DNA of 64,000 nucleotides from Bugula neritina. Taxonomy: Eukaryota > Bryozoa > Gymnolaemata > Cheilostomatida > Bugulidae. The position numbers were made by a program, and so were the translations under genes. Below are positions 8,731 to 21,709 of the stretch, one piece after another. The notes below the pieces were generated by a model. The model was not told the origin of the DNA. It made no database searches and worked only from the letters and a program-made list of their open reading frames with translations. Where the stretch lies: contig OZ037765.1 of NCBI GenBank assembly GCA_964035545.1, positions 21,584,495 to 21,648,494 on the forward strand. The letters are read 5' to 3'. Within the stretch, counting starts at the first letter, position 1; each line of letters opens with the position of its first letter.

Positions 8731-10583
8731 ATGCCATTGACTCTAAATGAACATTATACTGCTTCTGCAGCCTGTTTTATAGGTGGTAAGTAAACTTTAA
8801 AAATAGTTCAAAAATAATATTATATATAATTTACTACTTTCTTCTATTTTAATTGTGGTCATATGTTAAGATAGTTGACATCGGTGAACTACGTGATATT
8901 AACTTCTAGAAGGTTTTTAATAGACTGGCGATTATTGCCAACAGTGCTGTTACTGTGCAATTACATTTTAGGGACATTAAGTGTAGTGACACAACTATGG
9001 TTATTGTTTGACTTCCTGCCAATGCTCAGAGTATCTAAAGGATTGAAATCTCTTCATCAACACTTGACACTGGCAAATCTGTTTGTAGTTATGTTCTTTT
9101 TCATGGGAGCAATATCTCATTTTGAACAAAGGTATATGTTGTACTTGTTATAATTTTTGTATTTCATACATGTGCTTTCATACTTGTATTTGGAGGACCT
9201 GACTTAATTTTTGCACATGCTTATGATGCAAACTCTATCATATGAATGTGATTTAAGCATTGGTCTAATTAAATTATATTGCAGTTGTTCATATTAAATA
9301 TTTCTCTATCTTCCTCTCTATTATAAACTGCTAATTTGAATATCCCACATTTCTCAATTTAGGTACTGTTAATTTCTTATTATGTTGAGCTTTTGAAATA
9401 TTTATTACATTTATAGCGCATTGTAAGCATGTAAAATGATGAATTGTAGATGGATATTTGGTGATACAATGTGCAAGTTTTATGTGTTCTGGTGCAAGTT
9501 TACACCTGTTGCCTCCATGACCCTTCTAGCACTCTGCCTTTATGGTGAATACCATCATGCATTGGACCCATCATTAGGTAGTATCAAGATAATTATATTT
9601 AATTTCTCAAGACTTCGGTAATAAATATAAAACCCGGAATTTTCTTGCCACTACATGATTTATTTTGCTCTAATTCCAACTACAACTTTCAGTGAGTGAT
9701 TATTTGATGTATTTAGAGAAGAAGAATGTTAGTTACACTATTCCATTGTGCATGGCGTGGGCATATGGATTGCTTTGGGGAAGTCTTGCTCTTACAGCAT
9801 CTGAGTAAGTCTTAGCTTGTTTAGTTCAGATTCTAGTTCTATTGATTTTTATCATCAAAATGAGTAAAACAAGTATGCTTTCGGTTTTATTTTCATTTGA
9901 ATAATAATAAAAATAAAAGCAGTAGTATTCTAAATTCTAATGTCGATGGGCGCATTAGTTATCTAGTATGACACCTACTGGTTATCTAGTATGACACCTA
10001 CTGAAGCCCTTTGTTGGTTAACAGTTTCAATTTTTTATAGGACTTGGATTTCAGTTTTTTCTGCCCTTCTATTGATTTGATTTTTAGACATCCTGTTCGT
10101 TTATCTTCAGGTATGGTCAAGAGCCTGCAGGGTTTACCTGTACAGTTATCTGGTATAAAGTACAGTCGTTTACAAACTATCTGACAATACTTGGCTTTGG
10201 CACACCCTCACTTTTAGCATTTTATTATTCATTCAACCTCTGGCATAAAGGATTTCTCATTGACAACCCTATGGCACAGGTAAATATATATTAAGCTTTC
10301 GCTTATAAAACTAATTTAGGCATCCAGTTTTATAAAATAATTCATTCAGTTATAAACATCTTTATTAATTTGTGTTATGCAGGCAGCTGTTGGTTTGATG
10401 ATATCTATGACTGCCCAGTTTTCTGCTTATGCTGGATGCTATATGGTGGTGTTGGCTGGATACCAGCTTTCCTTATATGCTATTGCTTTTCCTCAAATAT
10501 GGACTAAGTCTGTTGGAGTTGTTCATCCTTTTATCTATAGCCATGTGTTTGCTTCTGACAGCACCAACGAGAAGGAGGAATGA
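8731..10583 (+). CDS. RGR/retinochrome-like opsin (putative retinal photoisomerase)
   Basis: Six exons with matching phases, 8731-8785, 8972-9131, 9450-9577, 9693-9804, 10111-10279 and 10383-10583, give about 274 residues, close to vertebrate RGR in length. Opsin hallmarks: a TM7 lysine for retinal (Lys250) in P-x4-K-S with HPFIY after it; the disulfide pair Cys80 and Cys162; YGQEPAGFTC in loop 2, placing Glu156 six residues before the cysteine, like Glu181 of rhodopsin. The usual Glu113 site is Tyr83. The DRY site reads GEYHH (104-108), close to GRYHH of RGR, and RRW-x-YG before TM3 in RGR matches QRWIFG here. Both tails are very short and no G-protein-coupling region is evident. It probably acts as a light-driven retinal isomerase in photoreceptor or support cells (inferred from family). 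It converges on IPPK. Confidence 0.85.
9957..10002. repeat. 23-bp tandem duplication in an opsin intron
   Basis: GTTATCTAGTATGACACC plus TACTG occurs twice in a row. It lies in the intron between opsin exons 4 and 5, with no evident function. A related string, GTCTATCATGACACCTGCTG, occurs near 42419 in a plexin intron. Confidence 0.7.
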
Positions 10584-11321
10584 CCAATCAAATCAAATTC
10601 TGAAACCACTTTTTTAATTTTAATTAAAACATACTTTTCAATTATGATCAATATTGATTTCATCATTTTTCAGTCTTTTAAAACATTTGTATGCTGTTTT
10701 TTATTGAGGCTACTTACTTATATTATTTTTTGTTATTGCACTTCATTTCATATGGTACATTTTTATTCCCTGGGGTAAATTGCAATTTAGATTGACACTG
10801 ATTTGTCATTTTATCACTGTATTCTGAAGTTATTGCACGATCAAATATTGCATTGGAAATGAAGTAAATACATTGTATTATATAGAAATTTACTAAAAAA
10901 TATTTTTAGGTGTGCACAGGCAACAAAAACAATGAATGCAAAAAGTATTTACTTTGGATAATTGAAGCAAAAATATAAATATATGAATTTTATATGGCAC
11001 GTAGAAAATGTAGAGAATCAGCTAGACATGAGCAGCTAAATTACCTTCGTTCATGCCATGTTTTCACATGGTTACATATCAGTTCTATAATAAACTGTGT
11101 ATGCACTTATTAGCACTGACCAGAATCAACAAAAAAACCTGTATAAATTGATAAGCCCTGAATACATATATAATATTTGAAAACAGCAACAAAAAAGACC
11201 AAAACTAGAATAATTTTAACTATTGCTAAAGAGCACCTGATATGAATACTAACACGAGATTCACAGGAATTGCTTAGCACAGTAACATATGATCAGTCAT
11301 TGCAATCTAATATATTGCTAC
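10584..11321. other. Convergent intergenic region, opsin and IPPK 3' ends
   Basis: These 738 bp hold the presumed 3' UTRs of the two converging genes. An AATAAA on the plus strand near 11091 could serve the opsin, and TTTATT at 10700-10705 (AATAAA on the minus strand) could serve IPPK. If both are used the transcripts overlap. No ORF or repeat of note is seen. Confidence 0.4.
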
Positions 11322-14300
11322 TTAATGCACAAAGCCTATTGCAGATAACTGTCGTTGATGCAGATCATTGTAAACCTTCTGTTCAGTTGAGAGATATCTA
11401 TCCATTTGAGAGAATGGTTTGGGATCAAGATCAATAATAGTGACATTGCAGTTGAATACTTGACTTTTTCCTGAATCAGTGATTGTAAAGGTGTGCTCAG
11501 ATGACTCCTCTCCGGCACCATCTTCCGAGCATTTACTTCCTCGTTGAAATGTTATGAGAATTGAGGCATCTTTTGCAGTACGATAGATTAGATAATTTCG
11601 AACCTGCAACAATAGTTTCCAACTTTTCACAACAGAAAATTAAATGATCACCAAAACTTTTCAAGGTAATTCCAAATTCTAACTTTAGATTGGGCAAAAG
11701 TGTTGTATAACCATGAGCAGGGCGCTCAGCAATAAGTTTTAGAGGCAGATTACCACTTTTTTATCATTTAAAAACATTTGTAGTAACAGAAATAAAACAT
11801 GATAGCAGGGCATTAAAGGTGTTCCATACAGAAACAATGGAGTAAAGATACTCAATAGCAACACGTTAAGTGCAAATCAACTAGATTTACACGATGCTCT
11901 TCAAGACTTGGTAATTACAGTGATATTCTATTTGGCAGTGACAAAATCACAGCTGATGGTATAGAAACACTATTACATACTTTAATGAAATCTAGCATTA
12001 CTTCAGCAGAAACTCCTTGAGGTAGAGTAGGCCTGCAGCCCAACCTCCACAGGCCAGTATCATAAGGTCCATCAATACATAGTTTAGTTTTGATGCTGGG
12101 GTCAACAGCTATGAGTGACTTTAAATTCTTATAAGCCCTACAAGAGAAAGAAAGTTGTTTGTGCAAACAGAACAACGACAAACCTAAACGCCAGTAACAT
12201 ACTTGGAGAAAACCAAGTTTTTCTGCCAAAGGCATTAATTTTTTGAGTGACATTGCACATATTATAGCTTGATTTTCAATTATGTACTTGTGCCATTGAG
12301 TTACTAGTTATTGAAACTATCAAGTCTCATGATATAAACTGATCATATTATAAAGCTGTACTCACTGTTGTAGTTCTTCTAGGTTGCCACACCCAAAGGT
12401 TTGAGCATTAGCAAAAGTCTCCAATACACAACCACTTGGAAGATAGGAAGGCTGTTGCCTGTTTAACTTTTCAGTTGGACAAAATAATGTGAAATCAGAT
12501 TTCTTAGTTGATTGTCGGCTATGAGTTAGGCAGCTTATCAACAAATTGGTAAGTGTATCCAATCTATAACATTCCAGAAAAACAGTTTATTCTCTTTTTA
12601 TTGCTAATAAAACACATCAGTTTTTGAGATTGTTTTCATAGTAAAAAGAGAAAGGCAACATAGAACATGCATTAGACAAAGATGCATTCCGTGTAACAAA
12701 AGTCAGTAAAGTCTGTTAACCTATGCTGGCACTTATATGTAGTATTAAGTTGACTAAAAAGAACAGCTGCCTTTAAGGTAACACACTCACACACACGAAT
12801 GCTATACATCCACATAGAAATGTTGATGGAATTCAGACTTTTAGTTCTGAGACTTACATAGTGCTGTTGGTGCCCTTGGAAAGATGTGAAGCAAAATAAG
12901 CCTCTACATCCTCAGCAGAGTGCAAGGTAGGGGTGATGTCTGTGCCATCCTGTAGTCATGTTAGTCAAATTATTACATGATTTATGCTCCAAACAATGAA
13001 CTAAAACTTCCAGTTGTTGTATAAGCAGCTCGAGATGGGGAGGGGTGAATGAATGCAGTAGTTTGGGTTTTTCGAGCTTGCAGTTGGGGGTTGCAACTGA
13101 AACCCCAATTCCAAACTTGAGAACCCGGACTACTGCATCCATCCACTCCCAACTCGGAGCTGCTTATAGAACAATCCCAAAGGAGGGTCTCACTAAAAAA
13201 GCCACTGTAACACACAACATAATACTTTTGACATCGGCTAAGCTTACCTCAAATATCCTGAGTTTGTTGCGAGAGCAGTTGATATCTTCTAACAGCTGTT
13301 TTATACATTTTCTCATTCGGCTTTGGTTTCTAAGCATAAAAGAAGATGATAGGAATATAAATATCATTTGATTGAGATGACAAAAATATTCATGTAACTA
13401 ATACAACCCTTCAACAATAAGAACAGTAAACAAATGGAAATGAATGCATGGACTGTACTAATTTGGATTTACAGTAATTTAAAATCCGCAGCACTCCAAC
13501 TTGGATACAAATAAATTAATCTTAAGCCAGTGTATTAGACAAATCTCACTCACCCAGAAAACAGCTCCTGAGGGCAGTACCGGCTAAGCCTCTTGTTATT
13601 ATGCTGAAAATCATAAGCCACAGACATTATTATGTAACAAGTTCATTGCACTATCCAACTCAGACAACACACACTCCAAAACCTAGTTACAACCATAGAA
13701 CTATAACCATATAGTTTCAGTTCAGTGGTTACAACTGTCATAAAATAAGGCATCTGATTGTTATATAATAATATTGTTATTAGTGCATCTTATTTTCTGA
13801 TGCCAAGTGGTGAATTTCCACTCAGTTGATTTGAAACTCTGATACTGCTAATTTGATAATACTAAATCCTTGAAATTTTTGTTTGATACTAGCTATAGGC
13901 AGAGGGGCAGAGTTACCTCACCTTGTGTAAAAAAGATTTGGTGATGCAATAAAAGCAGTTTCCTCCAGCACTAGTGCATTGTGGTACATCATCACGGCAC
14001 ATATCCTCACACAGTATATTGTTGTAGGATCTGGCAACAGAACCAGCCTAGAAACAGTGACACACACTTACAGACTACAGACATTACTGGCTGCACAGGG
14101 TGTTAATTAGAGTGGGAAGACATGTCTAGCACGAATTAATGAATGTTAGTTAGAAATACATGCTGTGCTCAAACATAATATTATAAAGATATCATAATAA
14201 CCTCAGGTGATGGCAATCACTGAAAAAGACAGGTAGTTGAACAGCCTGTGTTCAATTAAAGTCATTTTGTTTTACAGCTTTATTCAATTAGCACAAATAT

Positions 14301-17300
14301 TTCAAAGGCTGAAGCTTGATTATACAACTGAGAGTTTTCCACAACTTTCTAATTTGCTGAGAAGTAGTAGCTGTGAAGCCAATCGTATGGTTTAATGAAA
14401 GTCAGTGAAGTAGATTATATGTTAGATTAAGTAAATATCCGAATCCTCTAAAGCAGATAGCAAAGATTAGTGAATCAATAAAGTGAGTTAAACTAACTTT
14501 TGGGTACTTGAGTGTTTGCAGATTGAGTTATAGCCACAGCAAATGAATGGCTAACTAAATCAGGTACAAAAACTTTTCAAGTCAAGTCTAAATCAATCAG
14601 TGAATTCAATTTGCTCTAGATGATATTCCTATAGCCATTTTCCTGTTAAAGATTTCAAGCTACATACAACCAATCAAACATTTAATGCTATGAGTTTGCT
14701 ACTAACTAACTTATATTCAACATACAACATGTAAAAGCTCCAATAATAAAATAGCATTTTATTTTACCTTCAGTTCAAACATGAATGAGGATATGTTAGA
14801 GTTTCTAAGAGGAGCTGGTAGAAAAGCGTAGTCAGGTATATCCAGAACTGTTGGACAGAGTGATATTGATTTAAACATTCTATTGCCTAAAAATGAGAAA
14901 CTTTGTAAATTCAACTTGATCATGTGTCAGGAGAACAGCTCTGGAAATGCAGATTTTTTACCTACACCCTGTTTGGTTTTAAATATATAAGAAGTTTTTA
15001 TTATATAATAAAGCACCTATAAAAATGCAAGCAAATACATGTAGACATGTGCTTCTAGTCATTAAAAACAAGCAAGTAGTCACAGAGTGTTCTACGATTG
15101 AATATTTCAGAATTTAAAAGCTCTTCAAAATGTATTTTGTTACTTTCCTCCCAATATGATTAAACAAATAGCTAAAATTGAATCGTTATATCTGGTTTCA
15201 TTTGATTAATGAAATTAGAATATCAACAAAGCAAGAATTTTTCAATTCTAGTTAATTTTAACCAACTTTTTCTAAATCATGGATATAAAAATATTAATTA
15301 GTAGTGAATTGTTTGCAGAGTTTTATCTAAATTTACTAGTTGGTGCCAGCATGCTTACTTATTGATTACTATTCCAGTTGTAGTAAAATATCACACAGGA
15401 GCCTTGTTTCTAGCCACGATGAATTCACAATTATTTCAAATGAACAGTTTGATACATTTACAGCCAATACAAATGAAGAGAACTATATTTTACACCAAAA
15501 TGAAAGATAGCTCATGTTTAAAAGTGCATTCTTATTGCAGTAAGCTACATCTTTACAACTCAGTAATACAGGTAACACATTTTGCTAGCATACCAATATG
15601 CATAAGTAATATACATGAAGGAGCAGGGTAACAGATTTTAGTTGACAATTTTAATAGAAATTTGTAACATGAGAAGTTGTCCACTCATTGAACTAAAACT
15701 AAGCAACTTTTTAGTGGTTTGATTATCAAAAAAGCAACCATTTTCCAAACCTAAATATCAACATAAAAATAAACAGCATTTACATAAACAGCTTAAGGAG
15801 CATTTACATTTCTGCGCCAAACAGCCACCCACCTGGTCTCTTGCTCTCAATGTCCTGGGCTAGCATTGCTAAAAACTGAGAGTTTATTGATTTCATAACC
15901 TAAAATACAAACATTGTATTAGGCTCACTACAGCTAGTTTGAGGGTTTAGTGCTTTCTATATACAAAAATATAATACATTTATTATCAGCTATGATTCTA
16001 TATTTTTGTTGTTTTGAACCTTGACTATAAGTATGACTGGTGTCCTCAATATCTATAATCATATGCATTTAAATCATAATTATTGTTTACAATCTCCAGC
16101 AGCCTGCAATAAATTACCAAATAATTATAAAAATAATGTTACTGGCTTTATAAACATCACATTATCTTGTCATATACAATATAAGCAAATCGTAAAAAGT
16201 CTGTTATCTAGGCAAATTAGATGATGAAAGAAATTTATAAGTCAATTAGATTGAGTAATCAACTTTTGCTATATTCACCATCAGTGGGATCAGAATTAAA
16301 AGCAAGTTACAAAAACAGCAATAATATTGTAGCTGCTACAAATAATGAGGTATTTGTCCCCTGATGCTACAGTCACCTAGGGGAGTTTAGAGGCCAGGGG
16401 AGCCTGAAGACTGAAGGAGTAGTAGGGAGGCCACTGGAGTTCAGGGAACTGGGTGGAATGTAGTGATGAGCTTACCCAGTGGTCCCAGAGTGTAATGGTT
16501 GCAAGCCAAAGGTATCTCAGTGGGGGCAATTATTTTTTAAATACTGCAGTTGTAGATAAGATATTAATTAGCAAGATTAACTTAGAAGTGGTTTCACATT
16601 TCGTAAAATTCAGTTTGTGAAGAAGTGAGTAGGTAGCTGTAGTCTAACTGTTGAATTATCAGAAAATAAAATATTTGATCTTTTAGGTTTTGTTGCACAA
16701 TTGCTGCAGGTTATGGTGTGTGTATATGTAACTGTATATCTATATTTGTTAGCTGCATCAGACTAACCTTTATTTCTATTTTAAACTGTTTCTTGGACTA
16801 ATGAAGATGACTCTATAGCTCAATGCATTATTCATGTAAATAGCTTCGCAAAACCAAAGAGGATAAAATTACCCAAAACTATTTAGCTATGGCATACAAT
16901 ATAATACATTATCTCAAAATTTATTTGCCATATCAAATTCAATAGATTCAAAATTGCAGGTATTTTAAAGGGCTAGTTCTCACCAAACTTTGTAGCTATA
17001 AAAGTTGTCCAACTACTAGGATATAAATTTTAAAATCAAGATCCCAAACAGAATTTATAAGCCCGAGATCATAACAACAGATGCTCTTTGGGGTGGTTAT
17101 GGAGGTCCTGCCTCAACAAAGAAGTACAGTTGCCCAGCAACCATACAACTTATGCCAACAATCACTAACTGCCAGCCAAAGCTGTCATTCCTTATCAACA
17201 GTGGCCAGCATTATGAATACTATACAGTTGAATTCCATATTTATGTGAAATTAAACCACAAGCATCCAATGTTGAAAGTACAATATTCATGTTCAGGATG

Positions 17301-19492
17301 AACCATACCAACTCAATCAAAGTTAAATAAAAACATTATGTAAATAATTTAGCCAGAGCATTGAAAGGAAATATTGAATGGAAGTTCTAAAAATAAACTT
17401 GAGGCCAAGTTTTTAATGACATTGCCTGACCTCAGGCAAGATATATAAAGTTACCATTAACCCAACTTTAAATGGGCCAACAAAAATGCTTATACTTTAG
17501 TGGGAAAAAGCAAAAATAACCTCCGTGCAATCAAAACCATTTTTATTATCTGCAACTTCAAGACTTTGCCATTATTGCTGGAAATGCAGTTACCCTTATT
17601 TTAATACACCACCTAAATCTCCACCAATTATGATCTTATGAACTAGGGCTTGAGGGTCAAAACCCTTTAAACAGTTGTTCAACAGCATTAGATTTCATAT
17701 CAAGTTCTAATATAGGAAGGTATAATTTCACAATTCCCCAATTGCCAACATACTGTATATGCAGGGCAAACTACACCAGTCATACAAGCTGACAGCTACT
17801 TCACATATATACATACTGGAACTGACATGTAGTCCAAGTATAGTCTGTCCATCACACAGGCATTGTATTGTATCTGCTTAGTATAATGTGCCAATATGTC
17901 TTCATTAGTAACCTGAGAACAGAAAAGCAGAATTAAACTGAGAGTTATCCTCTCAAACTAGAATATTGTTAATTAATGAAGTAGAGTTTACAGTGATTCA
18001 AAGCAACTGTATTATCTTCAATTAGAATGTGTAGGTAGCACCCAGGCACAGACTATTTTCTCAATTAAAAGTTTAGCTAAAAAAATATTAGAATAAATAG
18101 TTTGGCCAATAGTTGTAAATATTCTTACTATCAGCAGTAATAGTTTACCCAATAAAAAAATCTCAAATTTAGTTAAAGTGGATGCCAGTGTAAAGTATGC
18201 TGTTATATTACCTTGATACATAATGGGTGAAGATTAGAAAAATGGAAAACTTTACTTTCCCTTCCCAAATATGCTGAATGTATTTATAGTTAACTGCTCT
18301 TTACAATCAGAAAACTAAATCATATGTAAATAAGCTCTTAGTAAGCTGCAACACTTACTGCAGTGCCATTAGCATCATACTTGGTACCAACTTTGAGGAC
18401 TCTGTACACTCTGCCATGCTGCAACATATTCAAACAGGATTAGCTTCAAGTCATCAGCTGATAATACTGACCACAACATTAGTTGTCAACATATTATTGT
18501 GGTGACCTCATGTCAGAAGAATTTGTTGACAAACAACAGCTTCTAAATAATTATCAAATCTAAAAGCCAATAACTATGCTAAGTTTATAAAACTAACAAA
18601 ACATATTGAAAGGTTTTGATAATTAATAAGAAATATCTCTATTATATAGTAGATAGAGTAAAGAATAAACAATGTTACAAAGCATCAATCAACTTTAATA
18701 CACTCACCAGCTAAACAGAGTAATGAAATTTGTATAGCAGTTCGTACTTACTTTGGATAATTGTTTTTGACTTATTAAACAATTTTATGTAGATATTCAA
18801 ATGTCTGCAGTATGCATAAATATAGTGACTGGTGTGTGGTATGTAGACAAACACAAATCAGGTTATTGTTGAGGTTTTTTTTACTAATAAAACTTATTAT
18901 ATTGATCCTAGTTTATTTTGAATAATTTGTATCAACTTTACATTACTACAAATATAACATGAATGACACATAGATCTGAGGGAATTGAACAGAAGAGCCG
19001 GAGAAACTGTTCATCAAAGGAGCTGGTCAAGTAAATAATGGCAGTGGCTATAAAGACTTCCGGATTTTAGAGTTTGACAATTTATGGAAGCTGTGCACCA
19101 TGGACATAATGCCAAACTGGTTTCCAACTAGCAACTTCACATAAACTACTGGTGAATGCAGTGGGCTATTAGAGCAAGTAAAAGAGACCTTGAGAAAAAA
19201 TGGAGGGATTGTGGTACCTCCGAGTACCCTAACCCTGACCACTGTTTTAAAGCATTTCTGCCTCTCTGCATTATATTGAATGCCAATAGAAACTGGGGTC
19301 AACAATTTGGCAATGCTTCTGGCGGTAAACCATAACATACTAATATCACATAGTTAGAAATGCAAGCACTATTTTGATATCAGCACATTCAGTATTTTAG
19401 ACATCAAAATGTATTACCTTTTTACTGTAGATAACTACATTGCAATTCCCCTCTGATCTATAACACCAGTCTGAGTATCTAAGACTTTCCAT
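11322..19492 (-). CDS. IPPK: Inositol-pentakisphosphate 2-kinase (IPK1/IPPK)
   Basis: The kinase phosphorylates the 2-position of Ins(1,3,4,5,6)P5 to make InsP6 (phytate). Twelve exons, with all phases agreeing, give 467 residues (human is 491): 19492-19418, 18418-18359, 17912-17817, 15899-15833, 14886-14768, 14047-13922, 13603-13554, 13329-13248, 12949-12858, 12563-12366, 12137-11981, 11603-11322. Diagnostic motifs in order: DWCYRSEGNCNVV (nucleotide loop, usually W-x-YRGEGxxN), RVLKV, QDIESKRP, CFYC, RYCPQELFSGNQSRM, CIDGPYD, TAKDASI and VTIIDLDPKPF near the end. The usual EIKPK is ELKAG at the exon 5/6 junction. Start: ATG at 19492, first in frame and directly before the conserved W-x-YR. 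It is convergent with the opsin and divergent from the nuclear receptor. Introns carry a MITE-like foldback and an old SINE fragment. Confidence 0.93.
13021..13167. mobile_element. Foldback MITE-like element, copy A
   Basis: Nearly the whole 147 bp is one imperfect palindrome. ATAAGCAGCTC at the left mirrors GAGCTGCTTAT at the right, and inner arms around ATGCAGTAGT also pair. It lies in the IPPK intron between exons 8 and 9. It matches copy B at 31160-31294 (shared AGCAGC...ATGG...TGCA arm). No protein is encoded. ORFs across it are side effects of the palindrome. TA flanks would fit a Tc1/mariner-type MITE, but this is not proven. Confidence 0.7.
16380..16540. mobile_element. Degenerate tRNA-like SINE fragment (family of 24008-24310)
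   Basis: It shares with the repeat at 24008-24310 the strings GAACTGGGTGGAATGT, TTGCAAGCC and GGGGCAATTATTTT in the same order, with several differences. The tRNA-like part is decayed. It lies in an IPPK intron. Confidence 0.6.
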
Positions 19493-20973
19493 TATCAGTT
19501 AGTGCTGGACATCTGTGTGCATGTGGAATGACTGCAAATAATTGACAATAGAGTGAGAATAAACGGTTAATCACCCGCAACCCCATCAGGACATGGTGAG
19601 AAAGATGAGAAAAACGGGTTGTTCAGAATAAAAGATCTAAGGAGTCTTTGCAACTGAGTGAGTGGGAAAATAATTAACCTCATCCCTCCACTCAAAGACA
19701 GGTGAAGACAGATTATTAGCCAAAGTAGATTAAATATATTTTTGGGAAAGAAGCATTCAAAAAGAAATTACACATAATACAATAATAAAATGACAAACAT
19801 AGTTTGTAATAAATATTTTTCCGGCAAAAATAATCTATAGGAGATTTAAATATATTTTTGTTAGGTAGCAACATTTTAGCTAGTTTATGACTTCAAAAAT
19901 ATAGCAATATGTTTCAGAATCAAGTATAGCATACTTTACCCACCAGCAGCTCACATATAAATTAGCAAAAACAATTATTGTAATTTACTGGTTCACTTAC
20001 TATTAGCAGTTGCAAGAAAGCAGTAATAAAAACAGCTAATGATTAATTATTGAAACCGCCTACGCAATATGTGCTTTCACATACAATATGCTGCTTAATC
20101 ATTTGCACATGCTAACAATTAAATACAAATAATTAGCAAATTTTCTCAAACAAAAATAAAACCATTGAAAAGTTTTACTAGAGATTCAAAAATGGGTAAC
20201 TGTAAACAAAAACAACATATCTATGGTAGACAGAACAAATTTAAGCCCTATTACTTTACTTTGCTTTTTAATTTGACATGATATTCAAGTATAAGCCCAA
20301 AATTTGAAAAAAGATGCAAAACCAATATTGCAATCAGTTTATTTAATAAAATATTTCACTTTCAACATTAAAACACTCTTTAACTGATGATGGCAAAATT
20401 AGTTTTTTATGCCATGTTAATTCTACTAACTACAGGCCAAGTGTTATGCTGCAATTTTAAAATAAAAGTAAAACATTCATCATCATACCAGTTGTCAATA
20501 CAATAATTGTTTTCATTTTGGTCTGATCATACATTTCCAATACATTACAAACCCAAATTTTATAACTACAATTTCATGAAAATCAGTACTAAATTTCAAA
20601 AACATGCATATAACTTTGACATTAGTATAAACTAATTAGGTGATATTATGTAAAACTTGAAACCGTGTGATGCTGAATAGTTGAAAACCAACCAAATAGC
20701 TTCATTACTAATTTGCATTTAAACTGATACCGTGTCATCAGTTATTATTGTAAATACAACTGCAAAATAATATTCAAAAAAGTGTGGTAGACAAAAACCA
20801 TGATATGAGTTTAGAAAGCAAAGTTGATGCATATATTGATAATGGATATTATTACTAGGTGCAATTAATAAATCGTATAAAACAATTGACAATTACTTCT
20901 TACCTTTTTATAAAATTATCAATTTGCCTATGATCATTGTTATTTTACTAATGGGGAAGCTTTTTGGTATGTA

Positions 20974-21202
20974 ATATGTATAAACTCACTCACGCAAGTT
21001 TATAGCCGCTTTCCCTGTGAGAAACCCCTGATGGAAGAGGTTTTTGTTAGAACGGGCTAAAGATTTATTCATATGAGGCACAGGAGCAATTATGACTGGA
21101 TGCTCTTCCTAACATCACCAATGGTCTTTGTCGGGGTTCGAACCAATGACTTCGTTTTCACAAAGCAAATGATTTAACCCCTAGACCATGGCTGCTCCCT
21201 CA
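20974..21202 (-). mobile_element. tRNA-derived SINE with 12-bp target-site duplication
   Basis: The minus-strand head begins GGAGCAGCCATGGTCTAGGG, with box A (TGGTCTAGGGG) and box B (GGTTCGAACCC) of a pol III promoter. It is followed by a body containing GGAAGAGCATCCAG and a 3' part CCATCAGGGGTTTCTCACA. Perfect direct repeats TTTTGGTATGTA flank it at 20962-20973 and 21203-21214, proving a retroposition event. The GGAAG-GCATCCAG body motif resembles conserved central domains of mollusc SINEs (from memory). Its 3' part is shared with the SINE at 32516-32692. Confidence 0.85.
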
Positions 21203-21709
21203 TTTTGGTATGTATAACATTTCTGTAAATTAAAGTTCAAGCATAACTTAAAGTACTTAGCCCTATAGCAAACCATGAAAAATTCAGCTAATTAGAAAAT
21301 TGTATCTTGTAATATTGTCCTTGGGCAAAAGCATTCTTTTGAAAGAATTATGAATGAGCTGAAAATGCTTCTTCATTTTTGACTTAGAGGTTTTGACTAC
21401 TGTTGCAATTATAGCTTTCAATGCCAAACAAAAGTATTAGAATACTCATTATAATTATAATGATAACCTTGACTGCTATGACTATTTCAACTATAATTAT
21501 TATTAGACGATTGCTGAGAAACACTGCTTTTATTAATATTACATATATATTACAGATTTTTATTAATATAACTAAGGATAGATATTGAAAAACACATTTT
21601 ATAACGTATTGAGCTTTAGTACACTGTAAGTGTAATAAAATTAAATATATTCAGACATATTGATAAATTTAAGGTAACATGTATTTTATAAACTTCCTAG
21701 TTATTCTGT

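Noticed and set aside
12208-12257. Extra IPPK exon between exons 10 and 11
   Set aside because: Including it puts an early stop in exon 11; direct joining of 12366 to 12137 keeps the conserved frame.
12912-13371. Several ORFs on both strands
   Set aside because: Those over 13021-13167 are mirror products of the palindromic element; the real coding here is the small IPPK exon 13248-13329.
19048-19338. 96-codon minus-strand ORF in IPPK intron 1
   Set aside because: No recognised domain, and IPPK exons 1 and 2 join in phase without it.
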